A DNA stretch of 64,000 nucleotides from NCBI GenBank assembly GCA_020403425.1, contig JADBXR010000018.1, positions 62,001 to 126,000 on the forward strand, written 5' to 3'. The position numbers were made by a program, and so were the translations under genes. This stretch comes from Chitinophagaceae bacterium. Its GTDB lineage: Bacteria; Bacteroidota; Bacteroidia; Chitinophagales; Chitinophagaceae. Shown here piece after piece: positions 43,043-52,022 of this stretch (the stretch's first letter is position 1; every line of letters starts with the position of its first letter). Below the pieces are notes generated by a model. It searched no databases, was not told where the DNA came from, and saw only the letters and a program-made list of their open reading frames with translations.

Positions 43043-43927
43043 GTTGTGATTTTTTTGAAAGTGGCCGTTTATCAGCCTTTCTGACCACCTAAGTAAAAGA
43101 AAAGCTGCGCTTCGGCCTTTTTTATTAGCACATTTTAATCTATTTTTAATCTTAAATATGTGTTAAAATCACCCTTTATTTTGGGGTAAAATGGCTTTTT
43201 TTATCGGTGAAATCAAAGTTGCCACGCTGTAAGTATCCCTAACCTTTTAAAGGTCATATCGGGGATATCCTCCCCAGACCAGTATTTTACCTTGATCGGG
43301 AAAATCAGCTATCTCCATAAAAAAAATTTGATTTCGCATTTATCATCTAAAAAAAGGAGGGCAAAATCCATATTATATTTATATGTATACTTTATTTAAT
43401 ATATAAAAATCCAACCCACCAGAAAAGCATTGATAGTGGGTTCTGAAAGAGCGGCTGAATAGCTTATGATTCCATTAACATATTAATTATATTTTTATAT
43501 AATTCTAGTCGATGTTTAAGCAATTCATAATCACTTTATTACTTGACAGCCAGGAGAAGAAAAAAGAGAGGTTCTGAAAAAATAGTATATAAAATATTAA
43601 TAATCAATTAATTAAAAATTATATAATTAAGTAAATCAATCAGAGCGACAGATTTTCGGAGAAGGGAATTTTGTACTGTGTGGTAAAAAATAATTTTGGA
43701 ATCTGCCCCATTATTGTAATTTAGTGGAAGAATTTAATGGGTTAGTAAGTAACGGGGTCAACAGCAATGTTGGCCCTTTTACATTTTGGAAATACGGCCT
43801 TGAAAATCCTGTTTTAACGGTTGTCAACGTTTGTTTTTCCGGTTTAGTATCCTGTACCGATTCCTTTCTTTCACCGTTTTGGTTTCCGCTTTGTCAACAC
43901 ATACGCAACTCAGTTTATCTTTATAGC
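43043..43927. other. 885-base AT-rich gap between susC and radA
   Basis: No gene is supported here. The susC promoter (minus strand) and radA promoter (plus strand) must lie inside. The stretch from about 43370 to 43640 is extremely AT-rich (runs of AATTAATTAAAAATTATAT type). Two palindromes stand out: ACCTTTTAAAGGT at 43242-43254 and the core GGATATCC at 43263-43270 within GGGGATATCCTCCCC. They are candidates for regulator sites. Confidence 0.55.
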
Positions 43928-45298
43928 ATGAGTAAAATAAAAACAGCATTTTTCTGCAGCAACTGCGGATATGAAAGTGCGAAATGGATCGGTAAGTGCC
44001 CGGGCTGCTCACAATGGAACACGTTCACGGAAGAAATTCTTGATAAAGGAACCAACAAAGAAGAGAACTGGAACAATTACAACACTGAAAAGCGGAGCAG
44101 CAAAACGGTTGCTTTGCAGGATGTCATCAGCACCACGGAAAAAAGAATCGCCACAAAAGATACAGAACTGAACCGTGTACTGGGTGGAGGCATCGTTCCC
44201 GGAAGTATCATATTGGTGGCAGGCGAACCCGGTATCGGAAAAAGCACGCTGTTCCTGCAGAACGGTCTGCTGATCGATCAATTGCGCGTTCTGTATATCA
44301 GCGGGGAAGAGAGTGAACAACAGATCAAAATGCGTGCAGACCGTTTGAAGATCCACAATGATCATTTTTATTTACTCACGGAAACCAGCACCCAGACCAT
44401 CTTTCAGGAGATCAGAAAACTGAAGCCCCAGCTGGTGATCGTAGATTCGATACAGACCTTACAATCCAACCTCATCGATTCATCGGCAGGCAGCGTGTCG
44501 CAGATCAGGGAATGCGCGGCGGAATTTCAACGCTTTGCCAAAGAGACCAATACACCTGTTTTTCTGATCGGTCATATCACCAAGGACGGGGCCATCGCAG
44601 GACCGAAAATACTGGAGCATATGGTAGATACCGTGCTTCAGTTTGAAGGTGACCGGCATTATGCGTATCGGATCCTTCGTACCCTGAAGAACCGGTTCGG
44701 AAGCACCGCGGAATTAGGCATCTATGAAATGACAGGGGACGGTATGCGCATCGTTGCCAACCCTTCCGAGATACTCATCGCCCAAAGAGAAGAGCAGTTG
44801 AGCGGCAGCGCCATTGCAGCTACACTGGAAGGTATGCGCCCATTGTTGATAGAGGTGCAGGCACTGGTAACACAAAGTGTGTATGGCACCCCGCAAAGAA
44901 CCGTTAGCGGTTTTGACCTTCGCCGCTTACAATTATTACTGGCCGTGCTGGAGAAAAGAGGAGGGTTCCAGTTCGGCATGAAAGACGTTTTTGTGAACAT
45001 AGCCGGCGGCATTAAGGTAGAGGACCCTTCCATCGACCTGGCAGTGATCTGCGCCCTGCTTTCCTCCTACGAAGACTCGCCCCTGCCCGCACATATCTGC
45101 TTTGCCGGAGAAGTGGGTCTGAATGGCGAGATCCGTGCCGTAAACCGTATTGAACAAAGGATCGCTGAAGCAGAAAAACTGGGTTTTGAAAAGATCATCG
45201 TATCCAAATACAACAAAAAGAGCTTCGATCCCAAAGCTTATAAGATACAGGTAGTGGCCCTGAGCAGGGTGGATGAGGTATACCAGCAACTGTTTTAA
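43928..45298 (+). CDS. radA: DNA repair protein RadA
   Basis: This 456-residue RecA-like branch-migration helicase begins at 43928 with a four-cysteine zinc finger (C10, C13, C24, C27), then Walker A in GEPGIGKSTLF, the RadA-specific LKNRFGSTAELGIYEM motif and a C-terminal Lon-protease-like domain (GGIKVEDPSIDLAV, GEVGLNGEIRAV). The frame open to 43724 adds 68 residues with no similarity and is rejected. Confidence 0.95.
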   Translation: MSKIKTAFFCSNCGYESAKWIGKCPGCSQWNTFTEEILDKGTNKEENWNNYNTEKRSSKTVALQDVISTTEKRIATKDTELNRVLGGGIVPGSIILVAGEPGIGKSTLFLQNGLLIDQLRVLYISGEESEQQIKMRADRLKIHNDHFYLLTETSTQTIFQEIRKLKPQLVIVDSIQTLQSNLIDSSAGSVSQIRECAAEFQRFAKETNTPVFLIGHITKDGAIAGPKILEHMVDTVLQFEGDRHYAYRILRTLKNRFGSTAELGIYEMTGDGMRIVANPSEILIAQREEQLSGSAIAATLEGMRPLLIEVQALVTQSVYGTPQRTVSGFDLRRLQLLLAVLEKRGGFQFGMKDVFVNIAGGIKVEDPSIDLAVICALLSSYEDSPLPAHICFAGEVGLNGEIRAVNRIEQRIAEAEKLGFEKIIVSKYNKKSFDPKAYKIQVVALSRVDEVYQQLF

Positions 45299-45301
45299 AC
45301 A

Positions 45302-45455
45302 ATGGTGAGTAGTGAGTAGTGAATGGTGAGTAGTGAGTCTGCTGTCCTCTACTGACTATTGACCATTCACCATTGACTATTGACCATTCACCATTGACTA
45401 TTGACCATTCATCATTGACCATTGACCATTCACCATTGACACTCACCCACTACTT
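45302..45455. repeat. Intergenic word-repeat hairpin, GTGAGTA/CATTGAC type
   Basis: The left arm repeats GTGAGTA and GTGAATG; the right arm repeats CCATTGACTATTGA and CCATTCA about nine times. GTGAATGG (45319-45326) pairs with CCATTCAC (45363-45370), and GGTGAGT (45304-45310) with ACTCACC (45441-45447). It begins 3 bases after the radA stop and may end that transcript. Confidence 0.75.
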
Positions 45456-45503
45456 GCGGTAAATACCTGATTTCCGAATGCAAGGGCAAAGGACATTTGT
45501 ATC

Positions 45504-46208
45504 ATGACCAGCTCTGGTAACAAATGGCTCTCTTCCCTGTTGCATCTTTTTTACCCGCATAACTGTGAGGGTTGTGGCTCGGCCCTGGTATCGGATGCGC
45601 AGTTCCTCTGCACCCGATGTATACACCGTTTACCTACAACCGGATTCTTTGACAAACAGGGTAATCCGGTAGAAAAAACATTCTACGGTAGATTATCCTT
45701 GCATCATGCTGCAGCAGTTTACTATTTTACCAAAGCTTCCTTACTCCAGCACCTGCTGGTTCAGCTGAAATATAAGGGTAACCGGGAAGCAGGCTATTTT
45801 TTAGGCAGGATGCTGGGGCATGCTCTGTCAAAAGCCGAAAGGTTCAAGGAGGTAGAAGCACTGGTGCCACTGCCGCTGAATCCCAAAAAAGAATTCATCC
45901 GTGGTTATAACCAGTCATTCCTGTTATGCGAAGGCATCAGGGAGATATGGAAAAAACCGGTTCTTGCAAATGCCATGACCCGGGTGCGCTTTACGGAAAC
46001 ACAAACGCATCGTAACCGGTTGGATCGCTGGCAGAATATGGAAAACGTATTCGCAGTTACGCAGCCGGAATCGCTGACCAACAGACATATCCTTCTTGTG
46101 GATGACGTGATCACCACCGGGGCAACCCTCGAAGCCTGCGGATCGTCTATACTGCAGGTACCCGGAAGCAGATTGAGTGTGGCGGCGGTGGGGTATACGG
46201 GGAGTTAA
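45504..46208 (+). CDS. ComF-family phosphoribosyltransferase-like protein
   Basis: This 234-residue protein has an N-terminal zinc-type motif (CEGCGSALVSDAQFLCTRC) and a phosphoribosyltransferase domain with PRPP loop LLVDDVITTGATLEACG near residue 198, plus the ComF segment PKKEFIRGYNQSFLL. ComF proteins support natural transformation; a comEC gene is at 22.2 kb. Start as given places the cysteine motif near residue 18. Confidence 0.9.
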   Translation: MTSSGNKWLSSLLHLFYPHNCEGCGSALVSDAQFLCTRCIHRLPTTGFFDKQGNPVEKTFYGRLSLHHAAAVYYFTKASLLQHLLVQLKYKGNREAGYFLGRMLGHALSKAERFKEVEALVPLPLNPKKEFIRGYNQSFLLCEGIREIWKKPVLANAMTRVRFTETQTHRNRLDRWQNMENVFAVTQPESLTNRHILLVDDVITTGATLEACGSSILQVPGSRLSVAAVGYTGS

Positions 46209-46210
46209 GG

Positions 46211-46285
46211 GGGGGGTGAAGTTTGGGGTTTGGAGTTAGGTCAAACAGAATCAACCCCAAACTCCAACCCCCCAACCCCAAACAA
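46211..46285. repeat. Intergenic word-repeat hairpin, GGGGTTTGGAGTT type
   Basis: A G/T-rich arm (46213-46230) is nearly complementary to 46253-46271, which is C/A-rich (words AACCCC, AAACTCC). It begins directly after the comF stop and sits before the glutathione peroxidase gene. Confidence 0.65.
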
Positions 46286-46340
46286 TAAATAATGCGTAAC
46301 CTTTTTTATATTTATCTGTTATTTACAAAAACAACCAACC

Positions 46341-46874
46341 ATGAAATACTATCTGACCATTGCCATTGCAGTGATGCTGAGTGCTTTTACCTTACCGGGC
46401 AACCCGTCCATACACAGTTTTAAAGTAAAATCCATTGAAGGCGGAACCATTGATTTCTCCAAGTTCAAGGGCAAGAAGATACTGGTGGTGAACACAGCTT
46501 CGAAATGTGGGTATACTCCCCAGTACGAGGCTTTGGAAAAAGTGTATGAACAATACAAGGACAAACTCGTGATCGTAGGTTTCCCGGCCAATAATTTTGG
46601 CGGACAGGAACCAGGTAGCGATGGGGAGATCCAGGAATTCTGCAAAGCCCGTTTTGGCGTTACCTTCCCGCTTGCCAGCAAAATAAGTGTGAAAGGAGAT
46701 GACACCGCCCCCATCTACCAGTGGCTTACCCACAAAAACCAGAACGGTGTACTGGATGCAGAGATCAAATGGAACTTTAACAAATTCCTGCTGGATGAGA
46801 ATGGAAAAATGATCGCTTATTTTGAAAGCAAAGTAAAACCCGACAGCGAAGAAATTCTGAAATACCTGAATTAA
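46341..46874 (+). CDS. Glutathione peroxidase-family thiol peroxidase (exported)
   Basis: This 177-residue protein has an N-terminal signal segment (YYLTIAIAVMLSAFTLPG) and the family motif NTASKCGYTPQY, with the peroxidatic residue a cysteine (Cys56), not selenocysteine. GFPANNFGGQEPGS and IKWNFNKFLLDENG carry the conserved Gln and Trp-Asn. Bacterial Cys-type enzymes usually use thioredoxin. The signal suggests a periplasmic site. A strong terminator follows. Confidence 0.93.
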   Translation: MKYYLTIAIAVMLSAFTLPGNPSIHSFKVKSIEGGTIDFSKFKGKKILVVNTASKCGYTPQYEALEKVYEQYKDKLVIVGFPANNFGGQEPGSDGEIQEFCKARFGVTFPLASKISVKGDDTAPIYQWLTHKNQNGVLDAEIKWNFNKFLLDENGKMIAYFESKVKPDSEEILKYLN

Positions 46875-46920
46875 TTAGCGGATTGGCGGATGACGAATTA
46901 GCGGATCTTATATTTAATAA

Positions 46921-46953
46921 GAGGCTGTCTCGGATTTTGAGACAGCCTCTTTT
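46921..46953 (+). terminator. Rho-independent terminator after glutathione peroxidase gene
   Basis: A perfect 11-base stem, GAGGCTGTCTC (46921-46931) with GAGACAGCCTC (46939-46949), has a 7-base loop and is followed by TTTTCTTTT. Confidence 0.92.
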
Positions 46954-47112
46954 CTTTTCAGGAACCTTCACTTTTGACGCCCGAGAATCCGGCAATCCGC
47001 AAATCCGTAATCCGCAATGTTTGTTAACAAACATTCTCCTTTTTCTTTTCAGGAACCTTTACTTTTGACACCCGAGAATCCGGCAATCCGCAAATCCGTA
47101 ATCCGCAATGTT
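46951..47112 (+). repeat. Tandem direct repeat of 71 bases, period 91, reaching into holB start
   Basis: Bases 46951-47021 recur at 47042-47112 with two mismatches. Each copy starts in the T-rich terminator tail and ends in the word series CAATCCGCAAATCCG...CAATGTT. The second copy supplies the holB start codon (47108). The same words in reverse complement (GCGGATTG at 46878-46885) lie before the terminator, giving the same two-arm plan as the other repeat gaps. Confidence 0.85.
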
Positions 47113-48307
47113 ATTCAAAGATGTGATAGGTCAGCAGGCGGTCAAACAACACCTGGCCGAAATGGTGGAACAGAACCGTTTGAGCCATGCTTTGCTGTTC
47201 CTGGGAAAGGAGGGAAGCGGTGCGCTGCCACTGGCATTGGCTTTTGCGCAATACATCGTTTCACTTCCGCAACCTGCGCCGGTAGTGGAAGACCTGTTCG
47301 GAGGCATGACGGCACTGGAACCTACCCCCACCTATATTCATCCGGATGCCATTGCCGACCAGCCGGCTTTTCAACGCGCGGAACAGCTGATCCATCCGGA
47401 CCTTCATTTCACCTACCCCGTGATCCCCAAAAAATCGGGTGACAAACCCGTCAGTTCGGATTATATAGCCGAGTGGAGGGAGTTCCTGAAAAATTACCCT
47501 TACGGCAATGTGTACGACTGGCTGCAATTCATTGGCGCTGAGAACAAACAGGGCAATATCACCGCAGAAGAATGCAACGAGATCAACCGGCAACTGAGCC
47601 TGAAGAGTTTTGAAAGCGAATACAAAGTGCTGGTACTCTGGATGCCGGAATACCTCGGCAAGGAAGGCAATAAGTTGTTGAAACTAATAGAAGAGCCCCC
47701 ACCCAATACCTTATTCATCCTGGTGGCCGAGAACGATGAACAGATCCTGCCAACCATATTGAGTCGCTGCCAGCTGGTGAAGATCCCCATGCCCGACAAC
47801 AGCGAGATAGAGCAGGCGCTCATAGAAAGGGCTAAACTGACCCCGGATGCTGCCCGCCAAATAGCCGGGATCTGTGAGGGAAACTACCGGGAAGCCCTCC
47901 AACTGATACAACATGCCGACCAGGACTGGCAGAGTCTGCTGCGGGAATGGTTGAATGCCACTTTGAAAGGCGGCCCCATGGCGCAGGTAAAATTTACCGA
48001 AGAAGCCGCCAAATTAGGCCGGGAGAAACAAAAACAGTTCCTCCGCTATTTTAACCACCTGCTCGAACAGAGTATCCGGATCAAGATATTGGGGCCGGAT
48101 GGCGTGTTTTTGGGTGATAATGAGAAGGATTTTGCCCAAAGACTGAACAAAATAGCTTCTGTAAGCCAGCAACAGGCCATTATTGAGGAACTTGACCGGG
48201 CCGCTTACTATATAGAGCGGAATGCCAATGCCAAAATGCTGTTCCAGGCGCTCAGCATTAAACTGTACCACATCATTCAGAACAAAACCCTAATTTTGAT
48301 GAACTAG
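47108..48307 (+). CDS. holB: DNA polymerase III subunit delta'
   Basis: This 399-residue clamp-loader subunit begins LFKDVIGQQAVKQHLAEMV and contains KLLKLIEEPPPNTLFILV and the SRC motif (ILSRCQLVKIP). The Walker A position reads GKEGSGALPLA, lacking a proper lysine-threonine, as is normal for the non-hydrolysing delta' subunit. The start ATG lies in the second copy of a 71-base direct repeat, which may affect its leader. Confidence 0.9.
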   Translation: MLFKDVIGQQAVKQHLAEMVEQNRLSHALLFLGKEGSGALPLALAFAQYIVSLPQPAPVVEDLFGGMTALEPTPTYIHPDAIADQPAFQRAEQLIHPDLHFTYPVIPKKSGDKPVSSDYIAEWREFLKNYPYGNVYDWLQFIGAENKQGNITAEECNEINRQLSLKSFESEYKVLVLWMPEYLGKEGNKLLKLIEEPPPNTLFILVAENDEQILPTILSRCQLVKIPMPDNSEIEQALIERAKLTPDAARQIAGICEGNYREALQLIQHADQDWQSLLREWLNATLKGGPMAQVKFTEEAAKLGREKQKQFLRYFNHLLEQSIRIKILGPDGVFLGDNEKDFAQRLNKIASVSQQQAIIEELDRAAYYIERNANAKMLFQALSIKLYHIIQNKTLILMN

Positions 48308-48614
48308 CCTTTGAAGGCCGGTATTGGAGGGCGTATGCCCGACCCTACCTGGCAGCCAGGCAGTGAGAAGGATTTTGTGTGGGTTTGTGTAAGGTTTGGG
48401 GGTGGCCTGAAACCGGTTCCCAGTCGTACACATTGCACTGTTTTACGCTTATCAATATATTTTGAAGGCAGATGCGAACATCACGTTTGTACCAGCCGTG
48501 GCCGATGAACGCCCCGGACCCTGACGTGAGTGACACAACCAGCGCATCATAGCAGTACCATCGCCCGCCCAAACAGTCCCTCTCTTTTATTAACTAACAA
48601 CTTATCTGTTCAAT
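48308..48614. other. 307-base gap between holB and ricT
   Basis: No gene of supported length is visible. The first part contains two small palindromes, GGGCGTATGCCC and CCTGGCAGCCAGG, close together (48329-48361), which could form a structured RNA or terminator. The rest shows no recognisable RNA gene. Confidence 0.4.
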
Positions 48615-50069
48615 ATGGGCTGTGGATCATGTAGTTCCTCCAAAAACGGGGGAAAACCGGGGGGATGCAAAAGCAACGGAGGTTGCAGCACAGGTGGCTG
48701 TAACCGGATGAATGTGCATGACTGGTTGTTAAATCTTCCTTTCAGCGACCCCGAAAGCAATTGTAAGGTCATTGAAGTCACTTTTAAACAGGGAAGCCGC
48801 AAAGAATTCTACCGTAATACCACATTACAATATTTTGAAAAAGGCGATTACGTAACTGTAGAAGGGGTGAGCGGTTTTGACGTAGGTGAAGTAAGCCTGA
48901 CCGGCGAACTGGTACGCCTGCAGATGAAGAAAAAAGGGGTTGATGAGTTCAGTCCCGAGATGAAAAAGATCCTGCGCCGGAGTTCAGAAAGGGATATTGA
49001 GACCTTCCATATCAGTAAAAGCCGGGAAAAAGAGATCCTGGCCCGCAGCCGAGCCATTGCCCGTCAGTTGAATGTACAAATGAAACTGAGCGAAGTGGAG
49101 ATACAGGCCGATGGTAAAAAGGGTACCTTCTTTTATACCGCCGATGATCGTGTGGATTTTCGTGAACTGATCAAAGTATATGCCAGCGATTTTAAGGTAA
49201 AAGTGGAAATGCGCCAGATCGGTATCCGCCAGGAAGCAGCCAAAGTGGGCGGTATCGGAAGCTGTGGCCGCGAATTGTGCTGCAGTACCTGGCTGAACGA
49301 GTTCAAGAGCGTGAATACCACCGCCGCCCGTTACCAGAACCTCTCCATCAATCAGACCAAACTCAGCGGCCAGTGCGGCAGGCTGAAATGCTGCCTGAAC
49401 TACGAACTGGACACCTACCTGGATGCGCTGCAGCAGTTCCCTGATTATGCAGAGACACTGGATACCGCCATGGGTACCGCTCACCTGATCAAAAAGGATA
49501 TTTTCAAGAACCTGATGTGGTATGTGTTACCCAACAACACCAAACACTACCCACTGACCATACAACGCGTAAAAGAGATCAAACGCCTGAACCGCGAGGG
49601 CCAGAAAGTAGATGAATTACAGGCCATTGAAATTGTGAGCAGTAAACAGAGAGAAGAAAATGAACCGGCCGCATTCGTTGACCTGGTAGGACAGATCAGC
49701 TTAAGAACACTGGAAAGGAATGATCGCCGCAGAAGAGACCAGGAACGTGGCAACCGTGGTAACCAACAGGGACAAAGACAACAAGGAGGTAGAAACCAGG
49801 GTGGCCGGCCACAGGGACAAAGAGATGCTGGTGGACAAGGCCAGAAACAAGGTAGCAGGCCACCGCAACAAAACCGTGGAGGACAACAGCAAAGTGGCGG
49901 ACAGACACCCAAACAACCCGGCCAAAAAGAACAAAGGCCTCAGGGACAAAGACCACCGCAACAAAACCGGGGAGGCCAGCAGGGAGGACAAAGGAACCAG
50001 GGGCCAAGACCACAGGGACCCAGACCACAACAGGGACCTCCTAAACAGGAACCTCCTAAAGAAAATTAA
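48615..50069 (+). CDS. RicT/PSP1-domain protein with Cys-rich head and disordered RGQ-rich tail
   Basis: This 484-residue protein has a Cys/Gly-rich head (MGCGSCSSS, GGCKSNGGCSTGGC), then the PSP1/RicT core with GSCGRELCCSTWL and SGQCGRLKCCLNYEL. In Bacillus, RicT (YaaT) works with RicA and RicF in an iron-sulfur complex that guides RNase Y. From about residue 370 the chain becomes a disordered tail of Arg, Gly, Gln, Asn and Pro with repeated RPPQQNRGGQQ units, typical of RNA-binding tails. Neither RicA nor RicF is near. Confidence 0.88.
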   Translation: MGCGSCSSSKNGGKPGGCKSNGGCSTGGCNRMNVHDWLLNLPFSDPESNCKVIEVTFKQGSRKEFYRNTTLQYFEKGDYVTVEGVSGFDVGEVSLTGELVRLQMKKKGVDEFSPEMKKILRRSSERDIETFHISKSREKEILARSRAIARQLNVQMKLSEVEIQADGKKGTFFYTADDRVDFRELIKVYASDFKVKVEMRQIGIRQEAAKVGGIGSCGRELCCSTWLNEFKSVNTTAARYQNLSINQTKLSGQCGRLKCCLNYELDTYLDALQQFPDYAETLDTAMGTAHLIKKDIFKNLMWYVLPNNTKHYPLTIQRVKEIKRLNREGQKVDELQAIEIVSSKQREENEPAAFVDLVGQISLRTLERNDRRRRDQERGNRGNQQGQRQQGGRNQGGRPQGQRDAGGQGQKQGSRPPQQNRGGQQQSGGQTPKQPGQKEQRPQGQRPPQQNRGGQQGGQRNQGPRPQGPRPQQGPPKQEPPKEN

Positions 50070-50078
50070 TATCAAGTA

Positions 50079-50105
50079 AAACGCCACCGATCGGTGGCGT
50101 TTTTG
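50079..50105 (+). terminator. Terminator after ricT-like gene
   Basis: A perfect 20-base palindrome (ACGCCACCGATCGGTGGCGT, 50081-50100) with AA before and TTTTTGTT after. Confidence 0.88.
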
Positions 50106-50183
50106 TTATGGGTGTTGTAAGATTAAGATAAGAGAGCAACGAAGAAAAAGAGTGAAAGAGGTCTTCCTATATGGGCTTCTTTG

Positions 50184-51902
50184 CTACAGCTTATCCATTT
50201 CGGTTGCGGTGAATTCCATCAGCGTTTTGATATGCTCAGGAGACAGGTCGAATTTCAGACCGGCCGCTTTGTATAATTCCGGTAAGGTTTTAGTGCCGCC
50301 CAGACTCAGGGCATTGATGTAATTCTGCAAAGCCCGTTGCGGGTTTTGCTGATACTGCATCCACATGCCAATGGCACCCAACTGGGCAATGCCGTATTCA
50401 ATGTAATAGAAAGGCACTTCGAACAGGTGCAACTGACGCTGCCAGCCTATTTCGCGGAACATATCGAGGCCGGTATAATCGATACTGTTGGTAGAGAATT
50501 CGTTCAGGATCTTCATCCACTCTGTTGTTCTCTCTTCGATGGTATGGCCTGGATTCTCGTATACCCAGTGCTGGAACTTATCAATGATGGCGATCCAGGG
50601 GAAAATGGTGATGGTCCTTTCGAGCTGGTGTTCTTTGGCGCGTTTGAGGTCTTCTGGGTTATCGAAGAACGCTTCCCATTGATTCATGCTGAACAGCTCC
50701 ATACTCATGCTGGCCACTTCGGCGATCTCCATCGGGTATTCTTTGAAAGCACTCAGTTCCAGTTCATGTGCCAGGAAAGAATGTATGGCATGTCCACCTT
50801 CATGTACCATGGTGGTCACATCGCTCATCTGACCGGCGGCATTCATGAAGATGAATGGTGCACCACTTTCAGACAAGGGGCAGTTATACCCACCCGGAGC
50901 TTTGCCTTTTCGGCTTTCGAGATCAAAATGTTTCAGTTCATTCATTTTACGCAGACAATCGGCAAAAAACGGATTCATCTGCTCAAAACACTTCACTGAT
51001 TTTTCATAAAGATCGCTGCCATTGGTGAAAGGTTTCAGCGGCTCCACTCCTTCCGGCTCCGCTTCTGTATCCCACGGGCGCAGGGTATCGAGTTGCAGTT
51101 TCTCTTTTTTCTTCCGGTATATCTTCTCTATCAGTGGCAGCACGTGCAATTTCACCGCTTCATGGAACTGGAAACAGTCTTCCTTGGTGTAGTCGAAACG
51201 GCCCAGCTCCACAAACTTGTAATCGCGATAATTGGCAAACCCGGCGTTTTTGGCCACTTCGTTCCTTTTATGAATGAGCTGCGTATACAGGTCATGCATG
51301 GCCTGTTTATCCTGCAGTCTTCTCTCCTGGATCTTACGGTATACTTCCTCACGCAATTTGCGGTCGTGGCTTTCCAGGAATTTGGCCGCCTGTTGCAGGG
51401 TATATTCCTGCCCGCTCACTTCCACCGTCATTTTGCCGGCAATGGCCCCATATTGCTGTTGCATTACGCTCAGTTCTGCCTGCAGCGGTATATTGGCTTC
51501 GCGGAACAGGTCGATGTTCTTTTTTACACTACGCAGGTAGGTGAAATATTTCTGCTGGTCCAGTTCTTGGGTGAATGGGCAGTTTACCAGTTTCCGGTTC
51601 AGCAGGTCGGCATAGGGTTGTAGTTTGGGCTGTATCTCCATGCAGAAATAGGTAAAAGCCTCTTCCAGCGATTTATCGGTGGTATCGCAGGTCATTTTGA
51701 TCTGGCGCCAGCAGGCGTCCTCGCTCACCACGGCTTCGATCTCACTCATGTCCTTCAGCCATTTCTCCAGGTCGGGCCGGGATTCCAGCTTCCTTTCGGA
51801 CAGGTCCTTGAAAAAAGGCTCCAGGGAGGCCCAGTCGGTCACCACAAAATCCTTGGGAACAAAATGGCGTTCCAGTTTCTTAATATCTGCGCTCAATGTC
51901 AT
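50184..51902 (-). CDS. M3-family oligoendopeptidase
   Basis: This 572-residue zinc peptidase has the catalytic motif HEGGH (in TTMVHEGGHAIHSF, near residue 370), followed by EIAEVASMSMELF with the third zinc ligand. It matches the Bacteroidota M3 oligoendopeptidase F type and should cleave short peptides in the cytosol. The ATG at 51902 (MTLSADIKKLERHF) is preferred; the open frame to 51971 adds 23 residues and crowds the mutL promoter. It is divergent from mutL. Confidence 0.9.
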   Translation of the reverse strand: MTLSADIKKLERHFVPKDFVVTDWASLEPFFKDLSERKLESRPDLEKWLKDMSEIEAVVSEDACWRQIKMTCDTTDKSLEEAFTYFCMEIQPKLQPYADLLNRKLVNCPFTQELDQQKYFTYLRSVKKNIDLFREANIPLQAELSVMQQQYGAIAGKMTVEVSGQEYTLQQAAKFLESHDRKLREEVYRKIQERRLQDKQAMHDLYTQLIHKRNEVAKNAGFANYRDYKFVELGRFDYTKEDCFQFHEAVKLHVLPLIEKIYRKKKEKLQLDTLRPWDTEAEPEGVEPLKPFTNGSDLYEKSVKCFEQMNPFFADCLRKMNELKHFDLESRKGKAPGGYNCPLSESGAPFIFMNAAGQMSDVTTMVHEGGHAIHSFLAHELELSAFKEYPMEIAEVASMSMELFSMNQWEAFFDNPEDLKRAKEHQLERTITIFPWIAIIDKFQHWVYENPGHTIEERTTEWMKILNEFSTNSIDYTGLDMFREIGWQRQLHLFEVPFYYIEYGIAQLGAIGMWMQYQQNPQRALQNYINALSLGGTKTLPELYKAAGLKFDLSPEHIKTLMEFTATEMDKL

Positions 51903-52022
51903 ATTCAGGCTGTTTAGAACGGCAAATTTACGCCAAGGGGCCAACTTTGAGAAAGTTTTAAAACTTTCCAAAAGTTAAAGGAGAGTGGTATTTTTGCTCC
52001 CTTTATCAAACCAGGATTTGTA

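Noticed and set aside
43724..43927. 68-residue N-terminal extension of RadA
   Set aside because: The RadA zinc finger begins right after the ATG at 43928, as in the family; upstream codons look non-coding.
46883..47068. 61-residue frame across the terminator and first repeat copy
   Set aside because: It reads through a strong terminator and word repeats; no coding evidence.
47017..47442. 141-residue frame starting in the first repeat copy before holB
   Set aside because: It runs out of frame through holB and has no protein-like pattern; the ATG is probably only a duplicated start codon.
48308..48614. tRNA or known small RNA in the holB-ricT gap
   Set aside because: No cloverleaf, T-loop GTTCRA signature or recognised RNA family could be traced; only small palindromes are visible.
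49696..50087. Several long frames over the ricT tail on both strands
   Set aside because: They arise from the low-complexity repeats coding for the disordered tail.
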